Assembly: GCA_009801085.1 (NCBI GenBank)
Contig: VNWV01000004.1
Location: 868,001 to 932,000, forward strand
Source: Lasiodiplodia sp. COLG20
Taxonomy: Eukaryota > Ascomycota > Dothideomycetes > Botryosphaeriales > Botryosphaeriaceae
Direction: 5' to 3'
DNA length: 64,000 bases
In this document: positions 56,000-64,000 of the stretch, piece by piece
How positions within the stretch are numbered: the first letter of the stretch is position 1
How the letters are laid out: every line of letters starts with the position of its first letter
Position numbers and translations under genes: made by a program
The notes under the pieces: generated by a model
The model's database searches: none
What the model was told of the DNA's origin: nothing
What the model saw: only the letters and a program-made list of their open reading frames with translations

Positions 56000-56579
56000 A
56001 TGGAGGTCTCTCAACGCAATTCTGCGGCCTTGCAAGGTACGAACAACTCTCTTCGGTCGACTCCACAGCCCTCTTACAAAGCGCAGAGCGCTCCCAGAAG
56101 CTTGCTGCAGCGCTCGTCAAGCGGTTCGAGAACATTGTCGCCTTGGCTTCGGTATGAGCATGCCTCTCTTCCATCCACGCAGCGACCAGCGCTGACGTTA
56201 AGCTCTGCTATGAATAGCCTGACAGCAAAGACTACAATACTACCGCGAATAAGAAATGGCAGATGGAGGTGGAAACAGCAGCGCTGGTAAACGACCCCCT
56301 CGCCCACATCTCCCCCAGCTCTCGCGACTCCAATCCGAAGCACCAAGCGCGGTACCTCGTCTTCGACACACATGTAATCGGAAGATTGATTTTTTCTGGT
56401 GTTGTCAGATCCGCGCCACCGAAGATATCCTCACCCTCACGCGGCAGATGCAGGAGCTCTGGCTCTTCGGCAATCTCAACACGCTCGACGCGAACGACAA
56501 GCAGAATGTCGAGCGCATGGAGCAGGATGTCAAGGCAATAATCGCAGCGATTGAAGGGCTGGCAAAGGAGACGCTGTAA
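56000..56579 (+). CDS. MED22: Mediator complex subunit 22 (Srb6)
   Basis: Four exons, 56000-56036, 56087-56151, 56218-56286 and 56409-56579, give 113 aa. The 50-nt first intron (GTACGA..GCGCAG) links MEVSQRNSAALQ to ERSQKLAAALVKRFENIVALAS, matching the family opening. Exon 3 gives QMEVETAAL and exon 4 gives IRATEDILTLTRQMQELWLFGNLNTLD, the Med22 signature. The protein is a small all-helical head-module subunit that pairs with Med11. Simple ORF calling misses this gene because the exons are tiny and in different frames. Confidence 0.85.
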
Positions 56580-56945
56580 CAGGGTGCGAATACAATGCAG
56601 TGGGGGAGCTGGTAGACAACTGGGGGCTCTGGGCAGGGGATAATCTACGCAGGGCAGCGGTTCCTTTTGGCGTTCATGGATAGGGTATACCCAATGCTCG
56701 CGCGCGACAGCATCACAATGGGAGGCTTTTTGAGCAGCCATGAACTGGTCTTCAAACACGCAAGCGTGCTACCGCGATCCGGCCACCATTTACTGCAGCA
56801 CCCCGCGCGCGAGAAAACGCGTTCACAAGCCCGCGGCGCGTCTTCCCTTCCACAAGCCCCGCACATTTTTCTGCCTCTCAACGCAGCCGCGCCCTTCCGC
56901 CCTCCACCACCAAACGACCGCAGTTGGAGCAATTGACGGCCAGCA
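56580..56945. promoter_or_regulatory. DHFR upstream region
   Basis: 366 bp between the MED22 stop and the DHFR start. ACGCGT at 56817-56822 matches the MCB element used by MBF at G1/S genes, but this 6-mer is expected more than ten times in a window of this size. Confidence 0.3.
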
Positions 56946-57722
56946 ATGACCAGCGAAGCAACAACCATGGCGGCGCACAGCAGCAGCAAGATCCCACTCA
57001 CCCTCATCGTCGCCGCCACGCCCTCGCTCGGCATCGGCAAGAACGGCACCCTACCATGGCCGCAGCTCAAGAAGGAAATGGGCTACTTTGCGCGCGTCAC
57101 GAAGCGCGTGGTCTCGGGCACCGCCACCAGCCCGCTCGCCACTACTCGGAACGCCGTTATCATGGGCCGCAAGACCTGGGAGTCGATCCCGCCCCGCTTC
57201 CGCCCGCTGAAGGACCGCGTCAACGTCGTCGTGTCGCGGACCCCGGCGAAGATTCCGGGCATACCTCCTTCTCCCCGTGCTCCAACCGCTGCTTCCACCG
57301 CAGCAGCAGGAGAACAAGTAGACGATGACCCGGCCACCACACCCATCGCCGCGTCCTCGCTGCCGGAGGCGCTGGAAAAGCTGGGCTTGCTGCAGAAGAG
57401 GGGCGTGCTAGGGAGGGTGTTCGTCATCGGCGGCGCGCAGCTGTACGACGCGGCGCTGCGCCTGGAAGAGGCGAGGTACGTGTTGCTGACGCGCGTGTGG
57501 CGGGAGTACGACTGCGATACCGTGTTCCCGGTTGATGTGGTGGGTCCGGAGGGTAAGGGCGGGAGTGGGTGGGTGAGGAGGGCGAATGCCGGCGAGGGCG
57601 GGTTGAGCGAGTTTGTGGGTGAGGATGTGCCTGAGGGAAGAGTGAAGGAGGTGGTGAAGGGGAAGGAGGGGGAGGCGGATGACGAAGTAGAGTTTGAGTT
57701 TTGTCTTTTTGAGAAGGCTTAG
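56946..57722 (+). CDS. DFR1: dihydrofolate reductase
   Basis: Single exon, 258 aa. Landmarks are LIVAATPSLGIGKNGTLPWP (substrate and NADPH entry), the RNAVIMGRKTWESIP helix, VVVSR, GRVFVIGGAQLYDAAL, and the C-terminal TRVWREYDCDTVFP. It reduces dihydrofolate to tetrahydrofolate with NADPH, feeding thymidylate and purine synthesis. It is longer than bacterial enzymes because of a Pro/Ala/Thr-rich loop at about residues 100-140 and a Gly/Glu-rich segment near the end. A second Met at residue 8 is a possible start. Confidence 0.95.
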   Translation: MTSEATTMAAHSSSKIPLTLIVAATPSLGIGKNGTLPWPQLKKEMGYFARVTKRVVSGTATSPLATTRNAVIMGRKTWESIPPRFRPLKDRVNVVVSRTPAKIPGIPPSPRAPTAASTAAAGEQVDDDPATTPIAASSLPEALEKLGLLQKRGVLGRVFVIGGAQLYDAALRLEEARYVLLTRVWREYDCDTVFPVDVVGPEGKGGSGWVRRANAGEGGLSEFVGEDVPEGRVKEVVKGKEGEADDEVEFEFCLFEKA

Positions 57723-58484
57723 GCGCTGCTAGCAAGAAAGCAGAGGGAGTAAAATGCCACTAAGAGGGAGGGATTGAAGTAAAAGGAAGAAATGAATGCA
57801 TTCGGTAGATACCCATGGGAAGGTTGATAATGGCATTTGACGTAAGCCGAGTTGATACTATCGTATCCCTTTCATACAATGCAACCAAAATATGATGAGC
57901 ATTAGACTTCAGTGAAGGCAGTCCCCTGCCCTCATTTCGTCGTGATTGGCCTGTTCGACGGGCCGGTCAACAGCTCCGTACAGGAGGCTCTGGATCCCAC
58001 AAGGGGGATAGTAGATGGCAAAGCACAGTACGTGAACAGAAAGCAACATGCTTCGTGCCCCCCAAGTAGATAGCAATAGGAACATTTAGGGTTTAAAAAG
58101 ACAACATATGGGTACTTGAAGCTATCGTCCGGATGTAAATGTACGATTGTTAATTTTACATTTACATCCGGACGATAGCTTCAACTGCCCATGACATGAG
58201 CGAGAAACAAATTACTCTAGCCTTTGGCTGCGATACCCCTCTGTGAGTCAATTCGGTTCCCCTATTAAATTAAACCTGTGATTGGAACTATCCTAATGTC
58301 TATCACCAGCCGCGCCCTCCTGCGGCTGGACCCAAATGAAACCGATAAGTTCATAATACAACCCCAACACTATATCCTCAAACCCTCCAAGTCCAAGAAC
58401 GCCACGCGGCATGACAGCTACACATGCCATTTTTTCTTGCTTTTCTCCTTCTTCCAGATTCATCGATTTTAAATCCTAACCCCA
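57723..58484. other. convergent intergenic region containing a hairpin
   Basis: Between the DHFR (plus) and ZIP (minus) stop codons. The 58108-58192 foldback is the only structured element. Confidence 0.55.
58108..58192. repeat. long near-perfect inverted repeat (hairpin)
   Basis: Arms 58108-58143 and 58157-58192 pair over 36 bp with a 13-nt AT-rich loop. The inner 28 bp (58116-58143 against 58157-58184) are perfectly complementary; the outer part has one C-C mismatch and one G-T pair. It could be a foldback element, a hairpin RNA locus or a 3'-end element for the convergent genes. No flanking target-site duplication is obvious. Confidence 0.85.
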
Positions 58485-59896
58485 TCAATGCCCATGAGCT
58501 CCATGTCCTACCTGCGTCAGCAGCGGAACCAGCATACCAGCCACCATAATCGCGATCTCCGTCCCACTCTGACCCTTCTTCGCATGGCCACCAGCGTATC
58601 CATCCAGCAGACCGCTATCGCCATAGCCATTGAGGATAGAGCTGTTCGTCGATCCAGCGCGAGAATGGAGTGAGCCGCTGCCGTGAGGATGGGAGGACGA
58701 TGTTTCTTGCATAGAGTGCATGGCGACGTAGCTGTAGATGTCATATCAGTAATCGATATTCAAACGAGGGAGCAAGGGTACATTGATTTCACTCACAGGA
58801 AAGTTCCACCGGAGAAGAGTAGCACGCATCCTGTTGCGAACTGCATGCCCTCTTCTCCGCCTAGAGTTTCTCGCCCGAGGAGATTGACAATAACCCAGGT
58901 TACCATCGCACCAGCGGGCGCGGCGAGGCTGAAGACGATTAGATGTGCGCGGGCTGTGCGTTTGCTGAGGCCTTGCTTGAGCAGCACGGACGTCAGACCA
59001 AAAGCGGCAGGTGCCTTATGAAGCATGATTGCGAGAAAGATGATAAGGCCAAGTTTCGTGCTGGAGGTGCTGGACGAGGCGCCCAGTGCTATGCCGTCGG
59101 CGGCAGCATGGATTACAAGACCGATGGTTGTAGCTGGGGGGCTGGATTGAACGCCAGGAGCGGCGGCGTCGGCTGGGTAGAGGTTCGGCGAGTGGGAAGG
59201 CGAGTGGTGAAGGCCGCTGGAGAGGTTCGACAGAGATATATGAAGAGGCTTTGTGGGTGCGGCGGCCATAATGTTGGGTAAGGCATCAATCAAGTACATG
59301 AGGATGAAGCCGAAGATCAGGGATAAGCCGACCCAGGCGTGCGGCTCCTTGTGTTCATGCTTCTCCCTGTGGTGCTCCGACCCCTCAGGTCGACCGACCT
59401 GAACAGGGTCGTCACCGTCGTCTTCGATTGGGTCTGGGACCTGTGCAGCTCGAGAAAAACCTGCCGGATCATCGTTCAAGCCTGCGATTGCTTCGGCATT
59501 GCCCTTCGCACGCTCGAGGTCCGCCTTCCAGCGGTCAATGACTTCGAGATTGCGCGACGGAGAGCGAGCATGCAATGACGTTGGTATACCGAGGTCGTCC
59601 AAGTATACTCGGCGCTCGTTTTGTGTGTGTGCGGCTGCTTCGTTGGCAGTGTACAAAGTCTCGATGCCCTCGGGGATGATGACGATCAGCGAGGTGCCAA
59701 CTAACACGCCAGTGCCCATAGCAGACATCAAGCGTAAGTGGCGTTGAGACATGGAAAAAGATAGAGGTAGTGAACCGGCGAGAAAGGAGCTATGAATGCG
59801 TAAGCTTCATTGGACCGCCAAAAAACAGAGGGAGGATACACACGAAATGGCCATAATCATGCTCAGGCCGAGCAGCATGAAGAGTCCGTTCCACAT
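58485..59896 (-). CDS. ZIP family metal transporter, ZIP9/Atx2 type
   Basis: Three exons, complement(58485-58731, 58797-59789, 59844-59896), give 430 aa. The first exon encodes membrane helix MWNGLFMLLGLSMIMAIS. Exon 2 continues FLAGSLPL, then GTGVLVGTSLIVIIPEG, a His/Glu-rich loop (HHREKHEHKEPH), and the ZIP core VIHAAADGIALGA and IMLHKAPAAFGL, with the metal-binding His/Asp residues of helices IV and V. The last helix is TEIAIMVAGMLVPLL. This is the SLC39A9 branch, whose yeast member Atx2 sits in the Golgi and handles manganese; zinc or manganese transport from the secretory pathway is inferred. Confidence 0.88.
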
Positions 59897-60314
59897 GCCG
59901 GCGGCGGGAGCGCGTGCTTCACGCGCGAAATGTGGGAGCGAGGGGTATGGGATCGCGACTGATGGCGAACAAGTAGCGAGAGGGTGGGCGATCTACACCA
60001 TGGCGTGCTGCAGCTGACGAAGAGCGGGAGTCGGCAGGGCGAAACTGGCGATGACGGCGTGCGACGAGCTGGCGTGGCCTGCGCGCCGAACCGTAGGGCT
60101 GGCACACGGACCCTGGCTTGCCGCGGGAGCTCGGGCCTCCGTTGAGTCGCGCTGAGCCGAAGACGCGTGAAATGACGCCCGGCGTGCAGGCGCAGCAGCG
60201 CGCGACTCCAAAGCCTGCCCTTCCATCCACAGCTTCCGCCCGCGCCGCGACCTGCCCCCTCGCGCGTCGCATTTTCTCCAACTTGTCCACCCCTTGCACG
60301 CCGCCGCAGCCAAC
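59897..60314. promoter_or_regulatory. bidirectional promoter, ZIP transporter / HAT1
   Basis: 418 bp between divergent start codons. ACGCGT at 60163-60168 (MCB-like) is 147 bp before HAT1, whose product acts on newly made histone H4. Chance matches of this 6-mer are common. Confidence 0.4.
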
Positions 60315-61922
60315 ATGGCCGAACAAATCGCAGAGGAAATGCTGGAATGTAAGTTTGCGCGCGACTCAGCTGCGCGCGCATCACTGCTAATTGTCGCGAC
60401 AGGGCTCGTTGACTCCAACGAAGCTTTCAACCTGAATCTTGTTCGCGCCTGCTCTGGCCAAGACGTCTTTGAAGAGCCCTTCAATCCGGCATTCACATAC
60501 CCCATCTTCGGAGAGGACGAGAAGATCTTTGGCTACAAGGACGTCGAGCTCAACCTCCGCTTCCGCGCGCACGACCTGAAGCCGTCGTTTGACATTCAGT
60601 ATGGAGAGAAGTTCAAGGGAATTGGAAAGATCCAGGCTATGGATCTAAAGGATATACTGAAGGATTTCATTCTTCCAGGTACACAAGCTTCTTGCCTTCT
60701 CACCCAAATATACCGCTGATCAGATTTCGCAGAGGTCCTCAATGGTGACAACTCGGCCGAGAACGGCTCCGCGGATAGCTCGGACAGCAAGTGGACACCC
60801 CCGGGCAAGGTCATCAAGAAGTACACGCAGTATGGCAGGAACTTCGAAATCTGGTCGGGCAGCTTGACCGATCCTGCTCTCAAGCAGATTTTACAAAATG
60901 TGCAGGTTCTGGTCCCGTTGTTTATTGAGGGCGGGACTCTGCAAGACCTGAACGACCAGGAGTGGACAATGGAGCGCTGGAAGGTCTTCTTACTCTATGA
61001 GGTCACGCCTCTTGAGGAGGACGACACTTCCTCGCCCTATACATTCGTCGGTTTCGCAACCTCTTACCGCCTCTGGGTCTTTCCTACGAAAGAAATACTC
61101 GCTCTCACTCACGATACGCCTGCTGCGCATGCGGCCGAGAAGGATCCTGTGACGGGTGTCTTCCTTGGCAACTACAGCCCGCTTGATGCACCCTCGCGCG
61201 AGCGCATTTCGCAGTTCATCATCATTCCGCCTTTCCAAGGCCAGGGCCACGGCAGCCATCTCTACAACACGATGATGTCCATGTTCCTCAACGACAGGAA
61301 CGTCTTCGAGGTTACGGTGGAGGAACCGAACGAGGCGTTCGATGACATGCGTGATTGGTGCGACCTTGCACGCCTCCGCCAGAACCCGACGTTCGCGAAC
61401 ATGACTATTGCGGACAGTATTCCTGCCGAGGCGTTGGCTCCAGACGCAGAGTCGCCGTCTGCCCTCCTGCTACCGCAAGACGAGCTTACAAAGATCCGCC
61501 ACGCAGCCAAGATTGTGCCCAGGCAGTTCCACCGTCTTGTCGAGATGCACACGCTCAGTCAGATTCCTGCGAGCAACCGCAAGCTTGCGCGCATCACGCG
61601 GAAGCATAAAGCAGCCGATGCCAACGATCGTCGGTACTATTTCTGGAGGCACCTGACCAAAGAGAGACTATACAACCACAACAGGGACCAGCTCATGCAG
61701 ATCGATGAAAGCGAGCGGGTAGAAAAGATCGAGGCGGCTCTTCCAGGGCTGGAGGCATCCTACGAAAGAATCATCGAGAGGGCCGAGAAGAGGCCAGTTA
61801 CGACAGGAGAGGGATCTGGGAAGAAAATCCCGGCCAAGAGAAAGATGGTTATTGAAGATGACGAGGATGACGATGATGAAGAAGCAGAGACGGGAGCCAA
61901 GAAGGCAAAGGTTGACGCGTAA
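60315..61922 (+). CDS. HAT1: histone acetyltransferase type B catalytic subunit
   Basis: Three exons, 60315-60348, 60403-60678 and 60724-61922, give 502 aa; the second intron is only 45 nt. The N-terminal HAT1 domain has EWLVDSNEAFNLNLVRA and FNPAFTYPIFGEDEKIFGY. The GNAT core has YRLWVFP.., the RISQFIIIPPFQGQGHGSHLY acetyl-CoA loop and VEEPNEAFDDMRDWCDL. A C-terminal helical part ends with a Lys-rich bipartite NLS around an acidic run (KRKMVIEDDEDDDDEE..KKAKVDA). It acetylates Lys5 and Lys12 of new histone H4 in the cytosol and nucleus together with the Hat2/RbAp46 partner. Confidence 0.95.
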
Positions 61923-62616
61923 ACTCATATACCAAGTAGAAAGCCTACTACACAGGAGCATAAAGGTGGTGGAAGAATCTTTAATGGTACATCAAGGCGG
62001 GCGTCAGGGTATAAAATTTGGCTTGCAAAGGGTGGGGCGTCAAGAGGGCGGATGTCTGAAGATTCAATTTGGTTGATTCCTTGGAGAACACCCAAGGCAT
62101 TCTGCCGGAGATATCAGTGATCTATTCAGGACGAGAGCGGGGGTGCACTATTTCTAGCAATTGCAGCTTCCGAAGATGGCGTTGATGTGTGGCTGTTGAA
62201 ATTCTTGTCAGCACGAATCGCTGAGCGTCGGAGGTGTAAGCGGGTCGATCGGAGCTGAATACAACAGACCTCAGCTCCGCCGATAGAGTGTGCGGCCCGC
62301 ATTGCACAAGCTTCGAAAAAAGTCACCCTCAGCAGTCCTAGAAGATAATAGAGTTCGAGCGCGAATGTTACGACAATGGCCTATTGATTGAAATGTGGAG
62401 TGGGTTGTGGTGGTGAGGCGCGGGCGGCGCGCGTCGGAGTCGCATTGGCGCAAGCCGATGTTGGCCGTCGGATTCCCAACCCGCCGGGCGGCCCCAACAC
62501 GACTGTGCGGAAGATTTGTCTATCTCGGCCGGCCAAACCGCCTCTCTTCCATCTCGCCCACCCCATCCACCGCCCCCTTCCCTTCTTCCTCCGCTCCTTT
62601 CTCCGCAGTCGAAGCC
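61923..62616. other. intergenic, HAT1 3' flank and PDA1 promoter
   Basis: 694 bp. The last 100 bp are CT-rich, a typical leader for a highly expressed gene. No ORF supported. Confidence 0.45.
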
Positions 62617-64000
62617 ATGTTCTCGCGAGCTCTGAGGACAAAGGCCGCCGCCGCCCCGCTGCGCCGCTTCTACGCAGCTCCGCTCGCCGCGCGCCGCACC
62701 GTCACCACCGACGCAGCTTCGTCGCACGCTGACCGCGAGGCCGTCCCCTCTGTTGGTGCAATTGCCTCGAATGCTGCCAATTGGTGCTGACGCAAATAAC
62801 AGGAGGATGACAAGCCCTTCGAAGTCCGCCTCTCCGACGAGGCCTTCGAGACCTACGAGCTCGACCCGCCCTCCTACACCCTGCAGACGACCAAGAAGGA
62901 GCTGAAGCAGATGTACTACGATATGGTCGCTGTCCGGTACGCTCCCCTCGCAATTGCCTACGCGCAAGGCTCTACCGAAAATGTTGGGCTGCGTGAATGA
63001 GGACCCCCACCGCTGACTTTCCGTCTTTTCCGCAGCCGCATGGAGATGGCCGCCGACCGTCTGTACAAGGAGAAGAAGATCCGTGGTTTCTGCCATCTTT
63101 CCACCGGTCAGGAGGCCGTCGCCGTCGGTATTGAGCACGCCATTGACCGCATGGACTCGATCATTACCGCCTACCGTTGCCACGGTTTCGCCATGATGCG
63201 CGGTGGCACCGTCAAGTCCATCATCGGCGAGCTGCTGGGCCGGAGAGAGGGTATCGCCTACGGAAAGGGTGGCTCCATGCACATGTTTGCCCCTAACTTC
63301 TATGGCGGTAACGGTATCGTCGGCGCCCAGGTTCCTGTCGGTGCTGGTATTGCCTTCGCCGACCACTACCTTGGCAACAAGGCCGTCACCCTCTCGCTGT
63401 ACGGTGACGGTGCTTCCAACCAGGGCCAGGTCTTCGAGGCATTCAACATGGCTAAGCTGTGGAACCTCCCCGTTATCTTCGCCTGCGAGAGTAAGATTCC
63501 GACAGCTCCACGTTAGCATTGGCCACTGTGTCTAACAGGAACTACAGACAACAAGTACGGCATGGGTACTGCCGCTTCCCGTTCTTCCGCCTTGACCGAC
63601 TACTACAAGCGTGGCCAGTACATCCCCGGTCTCAAGATCAACGGTATGGACGTCCTCGCCGTCAAGGCCGCCACTGCCTTCGGTAAGGAGTGGTGCGCTT
63701 CCGGCAAGGGTCCTCTTGTCTTCGAGTTCGTTACCTACAGATACGGTGGTCACTCCATGTCCGACCCTGGCACCACCTACCGCGTATGTTCTCCAGCCAG
63801 ACTAGCTATAGGCCAGCTGGGAATGATTGTTGAGCTAACTTCCTTGACAGACCCGTGAGGAGATCCAGCGCATGCGTAGCACCAACGACCCCATTGCCGG
63901 CATCAAGCAGAAGCTGCTCGACTGGGGCGTCACCAGCGAGGAGGAGCTCAAGGCCATCGACAAGGAGGCCCGCAGCAACGTCGACGCTGAGGTTGCCGAG
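62617..64000 (+). CDS. PDA1: pyruvate dehydrogenase E1 alpha subunit, 3' end outside window
   Basis: Five exons seen, 62617-62751, 62803-62936, 63036-63490, 63548-63783 and 63851 to beyond 64000. Residues 1-30 are an Arg/Ala-rich mitochondrial presequence. Landmarks are the [22 protein letters not shown] helix, [15 protein letters not shown], the GGSMHMF and [15 protein letters not shown] loops, the thiamine-PP motif [17 protein letters not shown] ending NN, and the phosphorylation loop [16 protein letters not shown]. It decarboxylates pyruvate with E1 beta. The first intron donor is GTTGGT, weak but the only one keeping frame. Strong codon bias fits high expression. Confidence 0.96.

Noticed and set aside
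62368..63519. 383-codon minus-strand ORF
   Set aside because: Antisense of the PDA1 exons and introns; Gly/Val-rich without a domain.

Overview
The window is nuclear DNA of a filamentous ascomycete (Pezizomycotina; gene style is compatible with Dothideomycetes, but I cannot fix the class). Evidence: many 45-120 nt GT...AG introns with CTRAY branch points, moderately GC-rich coding sequence, and typical ascomycete families (DUF6594 membrane proteins, AcuF-type zinc-finger proteins, DUF7580-like proteins, DUF3632, CBM52-like secreted proteins, DUF1349). Exon joins below were worked out by hand from splice sites. Every intact multi-exon model that lies wholly inside the window sums to a whole number of codons; the PDA1 model leaves the window.

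Layout. 1-5 kb: gene-poor, with a decayed retropepsin-like fragment and an intact three-exon retropepsin-like gene. 5.4-6.6 kb: DUF6594 membrane protein. 8.2-13.2 kb: kinesin-14 and a Vps66/Loa1-like acyltransferase, divergent from one promoter. 13.5-15 kb: secreted Ser/Thr-rich, probably GPI-anchored protein. 16.2-16.9 kb: DUF1349 protein. 17-19.5 kb: long GC-rich stretch with no supported gene. 19.7-20.2 kb: small secreted CBM52-like protein. 21.8-22.5 kb: doubtful membrane ORF. 24.4-26.05 kb: mitochondrial MetX-family serine O-acyltransferase (cysteine synthesis) with sulfur-type promoter motifs. 26.5-31.7 kb: divergent pair of an AcuF-type zinc-finger gene and a DUF7580-like gene. 33.4-34.5 kb: atypical homeodomain gene. 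35.3-36.4 kb: mitoribosomal MRPL17/mL46. 37-41.3 kb: Drs2-type flippase. 42.3-43.7 kb: peroxisomal D-amino-acid oxidase.

44-47 kb holds a tandem array of three paralogous F-box-like/cysteine-rich genes in different states of preservation. Then come a Nudix hydrolase (47.4-48.3 kb), a lone class I terpene synthase (48.5-49.7 kb) and a DUF3632 protein (51.9-52.8 kb). The right end is dense housekeeping: eIF5, Mediator subunit 22, dihydrofolate reductase, a ZIP9-type transporter divergent from histone acetyltransferase HAT1, and the start of pyruvate dehydrogenase E1 alpha, which runs off the window. A 36-bp-arm hairpin lies between the DHFR and ZIP genes.

Housekeeping genes therefore alternate with accessory stretches. 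The most likely places for undescribed biology are the zinc-finger/DUF7580-like pair, the cysteine-rich tandem family, the homeodomain protein lacking the key Asn, and the long hairpin.
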